DNA of 64,000 nucleotides from Tubiluchus corallicola (GCA_030141605.1 JAQGDQ010002369.1:744001-808000); one strand, 5' to 3'; shown: positions 17,850 to 27,286, numbered from the stretch's first letter. Notes: a model not told the origin generated them from the sequence alone. Made by a program: numbers and translations.

Positions 17850-18576
17850 ATGACTTTCCAATTAACGAATATCCCCACTCTTCTCGTTCTGATCTTTTTG
17901 GAATTACTCCTCTCTAGCGACAATGCTCTTGTATTAGCTGTTCTTTCCAACTCATTAGAAAAAAAACAGAGGAAAAAAGCTCTCTTTATTGGAATGGGAT
18001 CGGCATTCATTCTGCGAGCTGCCGGAATCCTTGCCATCACCCTCCTACTCGATTTTTATTGGGTTCAGATTCTTGGGGCCCTTTATCTGTTTTATCTTTG
18101 CTTACGTCATTTGCTACAGAAAGACAAACCTCTCAAAGAGAGAAAAAAGCAAAATTTTTGGAAGGTAGTATTAGCTATTGAGTTTACTGACATAGCCTTT
18201 GCTTTGGACTCCATTTTAGCTGCCGTTGCTTTCATCTCCTCCTATGGCTACTGCCGATGAGATCAACCCCAAGATTTGGATCGTTTATATCGCAGCTTTC
18301 ATAGGAATTGTAGGAATCCGGTTTTGTGCCTCATTCATCAGTCAACTTCTCGATCGGTATCCCCGTCTTCCCCTGACAGCTCATCTGATTGTCGGCTGGA
18401 TTGGATGTAAACTTCTTTTTGACGGTGTGATCCATGCTTTTTCCCTTTCTCCCCAACTCATGAAAGATTTTCTTCCCTTTTTCTGGGGTGTTCTTCTTGT
18501 TCTCTTTGGTTTAGGACTCACAAAAAAGCGAAAACCGACTATGATAAAAGACCATGAAAAAGAAAAAGAAGAATGA
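17850..18576 (+). CDS. TerC-family integral membrane protein, frameshifted
   Basis: About 242 residues with seven or more helices. [16 protein letters not shown] near the N-terminus and [18 protein letters not shown] in the centre are the two conserved acidic motifs of the TerC/Alx family, thought to move Mn or other metal ions. The frame breaks near 18225; the second part resumes with [24 protein letters not shown] and runs to a stop at 18576. One inserted or lost base explains it. The 3' end overlaps the start of smpB by 23 bases, which points to an operon. Confidence 0.85.
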
Positions 18577-19009
18577 CAACGAGCTGGTCAGTAACAGACG
18601 GGCCCGACACAATTACGAAATTTTAGAGACATTCGAGGCAGGCATAGCCCTGACAGGGACTGAAATTAAGTCCCTGCGCGCCCACTCCGGCTCTCTGCAG
18701 GATGCCTACATTGTGATTATGGGAGGAGAGCTTTGGCTGATCAATTCCAGCATTGCCCCTTATTCCCATGGGAATGTCTATAATCATGAAGAGAGAAGAA
18801 AACGAAAGCTTTTGATGCACCGCCGGGAGATCGAAAAACTGCAGAGTATCACTCAGGAAAAAGGACTCGCCCTTATCCCTCTTTCCCTTTATCTCAAAAA
18901 GGGCCGTGTGAAAGTGATGCTTGCTGTCGGCAAGGGAAAAAAGAAACACGACAAACGGGAATCTCTAAAGGAAAAAGAGCACAAGAAAGAGATCAGAAAC
19001 TTATCCTAA
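18554..19009 (+). CDS. smpB: SsrA-binding protein SmpB
   Basis: 151 residues. SmpB binds tmRNA and delivers it to stalled ribosomes. Conserved [39 protein letters not shown] and [19 protein letters not shown] segments identify it, followed by the Lys-rich C-terminal tail that enters the mRNA channel. It lies directly before dnaN and recF, the order I recall from Chlamydia. The tmRNA gene itself is not in this window. Confidence 0.95.
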   Translation: MKKKKKNDNELVSNRRARHNYEILETFEAGIALTGTEIKSLRAHSGSLQDAYIVIMGGELWLINSSIAPYSHGNVYNHEERRKRKLLMHRREIEKLQSITQEKGLALIPLSLYLKKGRVKVMLAVGKGKKKHDKRESLKEKEHKKEIRNLS

Positions 19010-19051
19010 CTATCGAAGCTGAATCTTTTATTGAGATCGTTTCAAAGGATC

Positions 19052-19080
19052 TTGACAGGTCCTGAAAAATCACTTATCTT
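19052..19080 (+). promoter_or_regulatory. Candidate sigma-70-type promoter of dnaN
   Basis: Perfect -35 box TTGACA (19052-19057), a 17-base spacer, and a -10 box TATCTT (19075-19080), placing transcription start about 24 bases before the dnaN ATG. Confidence 0.6.
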
Positions 19081-19110
19081 TTTTTCCATTCTGAACAGCC
19101 AGGTGATTCC

Positions 19111-20256
19111 ATGAAAGCAGTGATTTCCAAATCCGATCTCGTTTCATTAGTTGGTAAAATCCAAAGCATTGTCTCTACGAAGCCCGCCATTCCCATTTTA
19201 AGCAATGTCTTGATCGAAGCTTTGGACGATCAACTCATTATCAGTGCTACAGACCTTACGGTCAGTATGAGAGCTTTCGTCGATGCGAAGATCATTGAAG
19301 AAGGGGCGACCACTTTACCGGCCCGCCGATTTTTTCAATTGATTCGGGAAATCACCTCTCCTCAAATCAAAATCACAACACAGACCAATGAGATTGCAGA
19401 AATCACAGCGGGTTCATCGACATTCAAAGTTCATGGAATGCACAAGAATGAATTCCCAGCTCTTCCCGATCTCAATGGCGCTCCCCAATTTTCCATTCCT
19501 TCTTCCCAATTCCGAGAAATGCTTTTCAAAAGCTCTTTTGCAGCCGCGCGTGAAGATAGCCGCTATGTTCTGAACGGGATTCTACTCAAAATCGAAAATC
19601 AGGTAGCTCATTTTACGGGAACTGATGGAAAAAGATTGGCCAAGACCCATACTTCTGTCGATTTGGATCCCTCTTTTCAGGGAACCTACATCTTCCCTCT
19701 CAAAGCTGTAGAGGAAATGACGAAGATGCTGGGTGAAGATGATACTCAAAGCTCATTGACCTTGATGCATGATAAAGTCTGTCTCGAAGCGGGCAACCTC
19801 ACTCTTATGACCAAACTTCTCTCCGGACAATTTCCCGATGTGGAAAGAGTCATTCCCCAAGACCCCAAGATCTCCTTCCGTCTGCACAGAGAGGAGTTGA
19901 TGTCGCTTCTTAGACAGGTCTCTCTCTTCACAACCGATACTAGCAGCTCTGTAAAATTCACCTTTGAGACGGGAGCGCTTCATCTCTTGGCTGAAAGTTC
20001 AGAGATCGGAGAAGGAAGTGTCAGCATGCCTGTCGATTATTCAGGCGAGACATTCACCGTTGCCTTCAATCCTTACTATTTTCTCGATATTTTACGCCAC
20101 AGTCAGGATGAGACGGTCCTTTTTTCCATTGAAGATCCCTATAACCCAGGCCTCATAACGGACTCTACTTCATCCCTTTTCGTCATTATGCCGATGAGGC
20201 TGCCTGTATCCTCAACAGCTAACGACGATGTACCTGAAAAGCCTGCGCTTACGTAA
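19111..20256 (+). CDS. dnaN: DNA polymerase III beta subunit (sliding clamp)
   Basis: 381 residues of the three-domain beta clamp that tethers the replicase to DNA. Start MKAVISKSDLVSLVGKIQSI with the classic PILSNVLIEA; the central YVLNGILLKIENQVAHFTGTDGKRLA motif, and the C-terminal PVDYSGETFTVAFNPYYFLDILRH and MPMRLP clamp-end motif are all present. A short extra tail after MPMRLP is unusual but brief. It overlaps the start of recF by 29 bases, indicating coupled expression. Confidence 0.97.
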   Translation: MKAVISKSDLVSLVGKIQSIVSTKPAIPILSNVLIEALDDQLIISATDLTVSMRAFVDAKIIEEGATTLPARRFFQLIREITSPQIKITTQTNEIAEITAGSSTFKVHGMHKNEFPALPDLNGAPQFSIPSSQFREMLFKSSFAAAREDSRYVLNGILLKIENQVAHFTGTDGKRLAKTHTSVDLDPSFQGTYIFPLKAVEEMTKMLGEDDTQSSLTLMHDKVCLEAGNLTLMTKLLSGQFPDVERVIPQDPKISFRLHREELMSLLRQVSLFTTDTSSSVKFTFETGALHLLAESSEIGEGSVSMPVDYSGETFTVAFNPYYFLDILRHSQDETVLFSIEDPYNPGLITDSTSSLFVIMPMRLPVSSTANDDVPEKPALT

Positions 20257-21286
20257 TTTTCGCAATTACGCTGATGCTACGATCGAATTTTCTCCCCAGC
20301 TGAACCTTTTCTGCGGGAAAAATGCCCAAGGGAAGACCAATCTTTTTGAGGCCATTTCTTTTCTAAGCACAGGAAGATCATTTCGTACCGCCCAATTGCG
20401 CGACCTCATCATGCATGGAGCCCCCTCTTTCTTTCTGGAAGCTGTCTTTGAGAAAAACAGCTTTGAAGAAACCCTGAAGATCTATTACGACGGCAAAGCC
20501 AAAAAGATCGAGTATAATGCAACCCAGCTCCCCTCGTTCAATCACCTCTTTGGAATCTTGCCCTCAGCAGTATGCTCTCCTCAAGATCTTTTCTCCTTTG
20601 CCTCATCTCCATCCCAAAGGCGCAGATTCTTAAATCTCCACCTCGCACAGCTCGATCCCCTATATGTCTATCATATGACCCGGTTCCACCGGGCGATGAA
20701 ACAAAGGAATGCTCTCTTAAAACGAAAGACAGAGTCGACTCTCGACTGTTTCGAGCAGGAAATGGCAGCGAGTAGTGAATATCTTCTGGAAAGACGAAAA
20801 AAGATGGTCGCTGATCTACAAGCCCCCATCGAACAGTTCTTTGAGGAGTTTCCTGAACAATTCGTGATCCAATACCGATCCACCCTTTCTTCCAATAAGA
20901 GTTTTATCGAACAGTGGAAAAAGATGCGTGCTAAGGAACTTGGCATTGGATACACGATACTCGGTCCCCATCGTGATGATCTCATCCTGCAACTCGATCA
21001 AAAGCCGATGAAGGACTTTGCAAGCGAAGGACAAAAAAGATGCTGCATCTCAGCCCTTCGTTTTGCCGAGTTCCATCGCCTATCTCAAATGCTCGATGAA
21101 AAAGCGATCCTTTGCATCGATGATCTGGGAACGCATATGGACGAGACCAGACAAAAGCTTTTGAAAAAGTCTCTTTCCTCCCCTGCCCAAATCTTTGTCA
21201 CGACGCCTTTGAAAAATCCTTCTTGGGAAGGAGGGGTATTTCACATCGAAAAGGGTAAGATTCTCAATAGCCTAAGTATTTCCTAA
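20228..21286 (+). CDS. recF: DNA replication and repair protein RecF
   Basis: 352 residues, SMC-like ATPase that loads RecA with RecOR at gaps. The N-terminus MYLKSLRLRNFRNYADATIEF and Walker A GKNAQGKTNLFEAI are textbook; the ABC signature region is ASEGQKRCCISALRFAEFH and Walker B is AILCIDDLGTHMDE. The Walker A first Gly region (FCGKNAQGKTN) is intact. It overlaps dnaN and is the last gene of the smpB-dnaN-recF group. Confidence 0.95.
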   Translation: MYLKSLRLRNFRNYADATIEFSPQLNLFCGKNAQGKTNLFEAISFLSTGRSFRTAQLRDLIMHGAPSFFLEAVFEKNSFEETLKIYYDGKAKKIEYNATQLPSFNHLFGILPSAVCSPQDLFSFASSPSQRRRFLNLHLAQLDPLYVYHMTRFHRAMKQRNALLKRKTESTLDCFEQEMAASSEYLLERRKKMVADLQAPIEQFFEEFPEQFVIQYRSTLSSNKSFIEQWKKMRAKELGIGYTILGPHRDDLILQLDQKPMKDFASEGQKRCCISALRFAEFHRLSQMLDEKAILCIDDLGTHMDETRQKLLKKSLSSPAQIFVTTPLKNPSWEGGVFHIEKGKILNSLSIS

Positions 21287-21385
21287 GGGAAAAATCTTCA
21301 ATTTATAACATTCCTAACCTCGGAAATTTGGTGACAAAATCGAAATATAAATTTTTCTTTAGGAATCTCTCTGCTTGGGGGATAT
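21280..21385 (+). repeat. Direct repeat copy A beginning at the recF stop
   Basis: About 105 bases starting TTCCTAAGGGAAAAATCTTCA that recur in diverged form at 22685-22793 in the same orientation. Shared blocks include TCTTCAA, TAACATTC, AAATTTG and AATATAAATTTTT. Confidence 0.7.
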
Positions 21386-21427
21386 GAATTCGTTATGGTA
21401 TAGTTAGTGGCAAAAAGGAGAATTAAG

Positions 21428-21757
21428 ATGACAAATATAAATATCTATTTCGGACCAGTTGCTTCAGTGATGGGGATAGGCGGTATAGCATATGGTGCTA
21501 TGGGATTATCTAAGGCAAAAAGCTGGCAAGATGCTGCTTTATCAGCTACCCTAATAGGAGTTGGGGCCATTGCAACCTATGTAGGCTACATAACTATAGA
21601 ATTTTCGCTTCAAATGACTGCCCTGTCAGAGTCAGAATTATCGCTTCCAAAGACTGTCCAGTCAGACTCAGAACCTACTATAGATCAATCGGGATCAGAG
21701 GAAAAATCTTCTTCTATCAATATTTTTGAGGCTCCTAAAGGCACCATTTTTGAATAG
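21428..21757 (+). CDS. Small membrane protein, unknown, possibly truncated
   Basis: 109 residues. AAGGAG seven bases upstream fixes the ATG at 21428. Two hydrophobic segments (about residues 9-28 and 36-57) are Gly/Ala-rich and could form a helical hairpin; the C-terminal half is acidic and Ser-rich (LSESELSLPK, SDSEPTIDQSGSEEK). After the TAG the same frame continues open to about 21900, and a related-looking reading (MFDRHTPEATLELAKD) ends at 21868, so the gene may once have been longer. It lies inside the repeat-flanked segment. Confidence 0.55.
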   Translation: MTNINIYFGPVASVMGIGGIAYGAMGLSKAKSWQDAALSATLIGVGAIATYVGYITIEFSLQMTALSESELSLPKTVQSDSEPTIDQSGSEEKSSSINIFEAPKGTIFE

Positions 21758-21884
21758 GGAAAAGAAGAAGAACTTCAAAAGGCAAATCAAGCTATTGGAA
21801 AAGGCTCTACGTCTGAATGTTTGACCGTCATACACCTGAAGCAACTCTTGAACTTGCCAAAGACTAGTCATTGCGCTTTTCGAT

Positions 21885-22556
21885 TTAAACGTAGTTTCGA
21901 GTCATTTTCTTGAAATTTGAAGCAGATTGGATAGGCAAGTAATATCCATTTAAATTAGGCGATAGAGTCTTTTTGACTGCCAAAGTGATATGATAGTCAT
22001 GGCCATTGATTTTTGGAGAAAGGCCATATTTTTGTCTTAATAATTCGAGTTCAGGACAATCAATAGTTAAAAACCAAACGCGTTCCATCCCCTTCCATCC
22101 ATCCGGTTGAACACTATAACAGCCCGTAATGGAAAAATCTATTTCGTGCCCCAGTTCTGCTATTTCTCCTATCAATCCATTCTCTTTTGCTTCTCTCGCA
22201 AGAATAACGCTTACGTGGGCTCCATATAATCTCTCGCCAAAATAAGGAGGTAAATCTATCCCATCTGCATGAATTAGAGGATAGAGTTCATAGATAAAGT
22301 CATCAGGAAGATCGATGTAAAGAAATCCTCTTGCATCCTGCTTTAATGTACCAGTCAAAGAGAAATGGTGAAGGGCATATTCGATGATTTCCAATGTGTT
22401 TTCAACTTCTTGAACCGGGTTAGGAACAGTCCTTAATGGAAAGGGCTCTGGTTTATCTTGCAAGCATTTTCCAAAGGAACGGGGCAAAGAGTAAAATCGG
22501 CCTTCATTCTCTTTAGAAGAGCTTTGTACTTTATATGGATAAGAGATAGTTATCAT
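21885..22556 (-). CDS. Possible 2H phosphoesterase-fold protein
   Basis: 223 residues, no signal peptide. Two His-x-Ser/Thr motifs stand 75 residues apart: AHVSVILA (His114, Ser116) and YHITLAV (His189, Thr191). This paired H-x-[ST]-x pattern is the active-site signature of the 2H phosphoesterase superfamily, whose members cleave 2',3'-cyclic or ADP-ribose phosphodiesters in RNA repair and tRNA splicing. Assignment rests on the motif pair and hydrophobic context, not on overall similarity. It sits in a segment bounded by direct repeats and runs opposite to its neighbours. Confidence 0.6.
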   Translation of the reverse strand: MITISYPYKVQSSSKENEGRFYSLPRSFGKCLQDKPEPFPLRTVPNPVQEVENTLEIIEYALHHFSLTGTLKQDARGFLYIDLPDDFIYELYPLIHADGIDLPPYFGERLYGAHVSVILAREAKENGLIGEIAELGHEIDFSITGCYSVQPDGWKGMERVWFLTIDCPELELLRQKYGLSPKINGHDYHITLAVKKTLSPNLNGYYLPIQSASNFKKMTRNYV

Positions 22557-22684
22557 AAAAACCTTCTTCTTTTTTTTTAATTTTATTGTTTTGGAGGGGA
22601 TTATAACAATAGTTAAAGAAAAGGCAATTATAAAAAGTATTTTTATAATAATTCTCGATTTATTCTCTTTTCGCGTTGTGGTGC

Positions 22685-22793
22685 TTCCTAAGAGAAATCT
22701 TCAACTTTTAACATTCTTAAAACCAAAAATTTGTAGATAAAATCGCAATATAAATTTTTTCTTATCTCTATTTGATCTGGGGAAAATCGGATA
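22685..22793 (+). repeat. Direct repeat copy B upstream of the barrel protein gene
   Basis: Diverged second copy of the segment at 21280-21385, in the same orientation. Together the copies bracket the 21428-22556 genes. Confidence 0.7.
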
Positions 22794-22803
22794 AGGAATA
22801 AAT

Positions 22804-22838
22804 ATTGATCATTAATTTGACAAATATTTTTGATCAAT
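22804..22838 (+). promoter_or_regulatory. Inverted repeat around a -35-like box
   Basis: ATTGATCA (22804-22811) and TGATCAAT (22831-22838) form a perfect 8-bp inverted repeat around TTGACA (22817-22822). The only -10 candidate at 17 bases (AATAGT) is poor and would leave almost no leader before the ATG at 22854. It may be an operator. Confidence 0.35.
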
Positions 22839-22853
22839 CAATAGTCAAAAACT

Positions 22854-24881
22854 ATGAAAAAATGTTCATTCCTTCTCGTTATCTTCAGTACTATTTTTTT
22901 ATTTGCTCAAGGCAATCGATTTGAAAAACCGAAAGACTGCATAACAGACTACGATTACCGTTTTGCATTAAAGCATCGGGAAGAAAGAGGAGTTGGATAT
23001 CAGAAAGGATACTCGACCGCACAGATTTATTTAAGCAATCTCTGGAGAAGCAATTGCCAACCATTCTTGGTCTTTACCGATGTACGATTTCATGTGTTCA
23101 ACGATGCACGCTTTGCATGCAATGCAGGTGTCGGAACAAGGCTTCCTACTTATGAAGATCGCTGGATCTTTGGAGCCAACCTCTATTATGATTACAGGCA
23201 GTCAAAACACTTGAAAACCCACCAAGTGGCAGGCGGTGTCGAAGTATTGAGCAAATGGGTTGATTTCCGTGTGAATGGATATGGTCCTGTAGCTTTTAAG
23301 AGAAGAGCAGGCCCTTTTGTATTGGAGCGTCTTGCAGGGAATAATATTTTCCTGAAACGAAGACTTGATTTTGCTTTTCCCAGCATACAGGGTGAAATTG
23401 GATTTCCTATCCCCGGCGCTGAGATCATCAACCTCTATGCAGCACTCGGTCCCTATTACCTGTTCAACACAAAAATTGAATGACGGTATTGGCGGATCAT
23501 CAGGCAATACATGGGGTGGAAAAATAAGATTGAAAGCCCAGGTCTATGAAGGAATAGGACTGGGAATCGATTATACGTTCGATACCATTTTCCATTCCAG
23601 AGTTCAGGGATATGCCATCTTCAGCTTTCCTATTGGTCCAGCAAATACCCGCAAGGGAGGCTCTACTTGGAAGAGAAAATATACAGATACAGGATGCCAG
23701 CATGATGCTCTTGCCATGGCCATGTTGAATCAGGATGTAGAGAGAAATGAGATCATCCCTGTTATCGAGAAAAAACAAAGCGACATTCCTCTCATCAATC
23801 CAGTAACGGGACTTCCCTTTAACTTCATCGTCGTGAACAATCTTTCCAGCAGTAGTGGAACTTTCGAAGATCCATTCGGTACTCTTGCTGAAGCTCAGGC
23901 TGTCGCAAGTCCTAATGACATCACATTTATGTCTTTCCAGGCGATGGAACGACTACGGGATACGAGAGCGGCTTCATTATGTCTCCTGGACAAACCTTTG
24001 CGGGCTCTGGTCTTGACTTGCCATTGAATGGATTTGTCTTTCCTGCCCAAACACCAGGGCAGCTTCCAAAAGTGACAAAGACAGCAGCTGACGGTGCAGC
24101 CATTGTTGTAGCAAACAGTACTCTTGTTCAGGGAATTGAGGTATTCAATCCCAACCCTGCTTCGACTTCAGGAATTACTGGTACAGGCGTCTCCAATGTA
24201 ACCATTATGAATAATATTGTCCGATCAGCGCAAAATTGCGTGAATTTTCTGACAGGAGGAAATTCAAATATAAACGTCACAAACAATATTGTAATTGGTG
24301 GAAACGCGGCCTTTGCAACTGGTTGTGTTAGTTTGACCGGTGTTTCAGGAACTTGCAATGTTTCGAACAATGTAATGCAGGACACGAAGAGTGCTATCAC
24401 TGTATCTCAGGGAGGAACTGACAGTGGTCTTTTCTCATTCATGCATAACGATTGCATTACATCGGGCAATCCATTTACAGGTATTGACATCGCAATGACG
24501 ACAAGCGCTTCCAATACCTTCAATATTTCAGATAATGTGATTGATGGAGGTGCTGGCTTCCCATCGTTCTCTTTTGTAAATACGGGAGGAGGTACAGGAA
24601 GGCAAAATCTTACCTCTGTGGATAATACGTTTGGAGGAATGCCTCTTACTGTCGCAAATACAGGTCCTCATCCTGTATGCATGAATATGAGAAACACGAC
24701 ATGTCCCGGCGGGTTTGACTTGCATAACCTGGGAGCCGGAACGTTTACAATACAAGCCCCTTCACAAGCAGCCTTTGAAGCATCGAATTTCGGTGGGCCG
24801 TTTACCTATGCCCCTGGAGTAGGCAGCTTCACCTTCTCTACGATTTGTCCCAAGCCTGAAAAAGAATTATTTTTTGAATAG
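22854..24881 (+). CDS. Outer-membrane protein: inverse-autotransporter-like barrel plus beta-helix passenger, frameshifted
   Basis: About 675 residues once bridged. A signal peptide (MKKCSFLLVIFSTIFLFAQG) is followed by a 12-strand-like barrel region resembling the intimin/invasin IAT_beta domain: VGYQKGYSTAQIYL, VFNDARFACNAGVGTRL, WIFGANLYYDYRQSKHLKTHQVAGGVEVL. The C-terminal half is built of short repeats typical of right-handed beta-helices (NITVTNNIV-like SNINVTNNIVIGGNAAF, GTCNVSNNVMQDTKSAITVS). Breaks lie near 23478 (one A too many in an A run) and near 23940 (a C missing before AGGCGATGG). A paralogue lies at 44363-46766. Likely surface adhesin-like; the function is inferred. Confidence 0.78.
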
Positions 24882-25265
24882 ATCGTCTGCTGGACGTGTT
24901 TTGAATTGGTCCAGGTAACCAAAGTCTAGATATTCTACCCATCGAGAGACTTTGTCTTCGCGGAACTCAAAGATACTTACAATAGGTATTTCTATCCACT
25001 TTCCCTCAACCTTCCAGATGTCCTTTCGTTCTATCCAGACAGTATTCTCTGATTGTACTGTTCTGGTAACTTCCCCTTTTCCATCTTCTACCCATTGAAA
25101 GAAAGCATCGAGGAGTCCTTCGAATGTAGCAGCGCTTTCGAATTTTTCCTCGGGACGGGCTGGAAGTTCAAAGACGAAATCTGAACATAAAAAATGAAGA
25201 ACTTTCCTTTTATCTCTTTTGCAAAGAGCTTCGACAAGCTCCTTAACGATATCTGTTAAACCCAT
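24867..25265 (-). CDS. NTF2-like (SnoaL/limonene-epoxide-hydrolase fold) protein, intact copy
   Basis: 132 residues with the cone-shaped NTF2-like pattern: an N-terminal helix (VKELVEALCKRDKRKVLHFL), then strands including DIWKVEGKWIEIPIVSIFEF and DKVSRWVEYLDF. Such proteins include small isomerases, hydrolases and non-enzymes; no active site can be assigned. ATG at 25265 is preferred over TTG at 25271. It is the distal copy of a tandem duplication whose other copy lies between it and pgi. It overlaps the convergent barrel gene by 15 bases. Confidence 0.7.
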   Translation of the reverse strand: MGLTDIVKELVEALCKRDKRKVLHFLCSDFVFELPARPEEKFESAATFEGLLDAFFQWVEDGKGEVTRTVQSENTVWIERKDIWKVEGKWIEIPIVSIFEFREDKVSRWVEYLDFGYLDQFKTRPADDLFKK

Positions 25266-25291
25266 AATCAAAATCCATTTAAATCTTCGAG

Positions 25292-25694
25292 TTATTTCTT
25301 GTGGAGATCATCTCCAGGACGTGTTTTGAACATGGTTCATGTAGCCAAAGTCCAGAGATACTCTACCCAACGAGAGATTTTGTCTTCACTGAACTCAAAG
25401 ATACCTACAATGGGCACTTCTACCCACTTCCCCTCGATTTTCCAGATATCTTTTCGTTCTATCCAGACCGTATTGTCTGATTTTACTGTTCGAATGATCT
25501 CTACTTTCCCATCTTCTGCCCATTGAAAAAAAACATCGAGTAGCCCTTCAAGTTGAGCAGCGCCTTCGCGCTTTACCTTCAGGGCGGGCCGGATGTTCGA
25601 TAACGACATCTGAGGCAAGATAGGAGAGAGCTTTCTTTTTATCTCTTTGGCAAAGAGCTTTTACGAACTCTTCGACAATACCAACTAAACCCAT
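25292..25694 (-). pseudogene. Second, broken copy of the NTF2-like gene
   Basis: Starts MGLVGIVEEFVKALCQRDKKK at 25694, two bases after the pgi stop, and matches the intact copy along its length (LLDVFFQWAEDGK, DIWKIEGKWVEVPIVGIFEF, DKISRWVEYL, FKTRPGDDLHKK). At least three frame changes occur, near 25580, 25345 and 25335. The stop at 25292-25294 is followed by a copy of the last codons of pgi, which shows how the duplication arose. Decay of a redundant copy is plausible here, although other frame breaks in the window look like sequencing errors. Confidence 0.7.
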
Positions 25695-25696
25695 TT

Positions 25697-27286
25697 TCAG
25701 AATCCATTTAAGTCTTCGAGAAATTCGAGATAGTTTTTTCCCAACTCGAAGTCACTCTTTTGTTTGTGTTTTTTTGCTTTGAAAAGTTCGATGAACTTAT
25801 TGGCAAGGACCTTGCCCAGCTGCACTCCTTCCTGATCGAATGAGTTGATGTTCCAGATGAATCCCTGGAAGGCAATCTTGTTCTCGAAGTATGAGAGAAG
25901 CGATCCGACTGTTTCAGGTGTGAGGCGCGCACCTAAAAGAAGGTGGTTTGACCGGTTTCCTGAGAAACACTTGTTGGGATTGTCGCTTTTCTGACCGATG
26001 GCTAACGCGACAGATTGCGCGAGAAGATTGGAGAGGAGTTTTTCTTGGGAAGTCGTATCCTGGATCTCCAAGTCTTTGCTGTATTGGGATTCTTTGAAAC
26101 CGATCAGTTCTACTGGAACGACAGTGGTGCCTTGATGGATCAATTGGTAAAAGGAGTGCTGCCCATTGGTACCCGGTTCTCCCCAAATGATCGGTCCTGT
26201 TTCAAAATCAACCGTCCCACCTTTCTTCTCGATATGTTTTCCATTCGATTCCATATCCAGTTGCTGCAAATGAGCCGGGAAACGGAGAAGAGCTTGAGAG
26301 TAAGGGATGATGGCAACGGTTGGAAGGTGAAGAAAGTTTCGGTTCCATATTCCCAATAAAGCGTTAACAAGCGGCAGATTGACATTCATGTCCTTTGAGA
26401 GAGCGATCTTGTCCATTTTGGATGCGCCCTTAAGAATTTCCAAAAAGCCATCGACGCCAAGGACAAAACTGAGCATCACTCCGCCCACCATCGAAGTGAC
26501 GGAATATCTTCCTCCGATGTAATCCCAGATGTAAAAAGAAGCGCGGTAGCGGGATGGATCGTCCATAGGACTCCCCTTGCCGGTAACAGCGATGAAGTGG
26601 TCTTTCGGATTGAGACCTGCGTTGCGAAGTCGTTCACGGACGAGCTCTTCATTGGTCAGTGTCTCCAAAGTAGAACCAGATTTAGAGACGACGACGAACA
26701 AAGTCTTGGAAAGATCTACATCATTGATGACCTGAGTAGCATCATCGGGATCGACATTTGAAATAAAGTGTCCTCTTCGATGTTCTTTATGAAAGGCATG
26801 ACATGCGATCGTCAACGCTCTGGGCCCCAGGTCTGATCCACCGATTCCGATTTGCACAAGATCTGTGAAATCCTTTTTATCGATCTCTTTCATAAAAGAA
26901 CGAAGCTTTTCGATCTCGTCCCAAGCGAGCTTGGATGCTTCCCGGGCTGCTTTTGCCTGATTCTGATCCTCGAAAAAATCCCTCATTGCTGTATGAAGGA
27001 CCATTCGGTTCTCACTTTCATAACCTTCGATTTTGTTGATGACCTCGCCTGATTGCATATCGTGCATTTTCTTCAGTACATGGGCCTCAGCTCCTAAATC
27101 GAAGAGGGCCTGCATCACATCATCGGTTACTCTTTCTGTCGCAAAAAGAAGCTTGAAGCCGCAGCCCTCGGCCTTCATCTTTTCCATCCGTTCTTTGGAA
27201 AGAATACCTTCTTTGGTCAGGTCAATGGGGTTTTCACAAAACTGTCTGAGTCTTTGAACATTGGAATATTGCTGGAACTGAGTCAT
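25697..27286 (-). CDS. pgi: Glucose-6-phosphate isomerase
   Basis: 529 residues from the preferred ATG at 27286, which is preceded by a GGAAAAAGG site; the frame extends to 27334. Interconverts glucose 6-phosphate and fructose 6-phosphate. Signature segments include the sugar-phosphate binding VVSKSGSTLETLTNEE, GGRYSVTSMVGGVMLSFVLG, ESNGKHIEKKGG with the catalytic Glu and EPGTNGQHSFYQLIHQGT with the catalytic His. The length matches the long bacterial form. Its product step receives fructose 6-phosphate from the GlcNAc pathway encoded at 47.9-52.4 kb. Confidence 0.96.
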   Translation of the reverse strand: MTQFQQYSNVQRLRQFCENPIDLTKEGILSKERMEKMKAEGCGFKLLFATERVTDDVMQALFDLGAEAHVLKKMHDMQSGEVINKIEGYESENRMVLHTAMRDFFEDQNQAKAAREASKLAWDEIEKLRSFMKEIDKKDFTDLVQIGIGGSDLGPRALTIACHAFHKEHRRGHFISNVDPDDATQVINDVDLSKTLFVVVSKSGSTLETLTNEELVRERLRNAGLNPKDHFIAVTGKGSPMDDPSRYRASFYIWDYIGGRYSVTSMVGGVMLSFVLGVDGFLEILKGASKMDKIALSKDMNVNLPLVNALLGIWNRNFLHLPTVAIIPYSQALLRFPAHLQQLDMESNGKHIEKKGGTVDFETGPIIWGEPGTNGQHSFYQLIHQGTTVVPVELIGFKESQYSKDLEIQDTTSQEKLLSNLLAQSVALAIGQKSDNPNKCFSGNRSNHLLLGARLTPETVGSLLSYFENKIAFQGFIWNINSFDQEGVQLGKVLANKFIELFKAKKHKQKSDFELGKNYLEFLEDLNGF

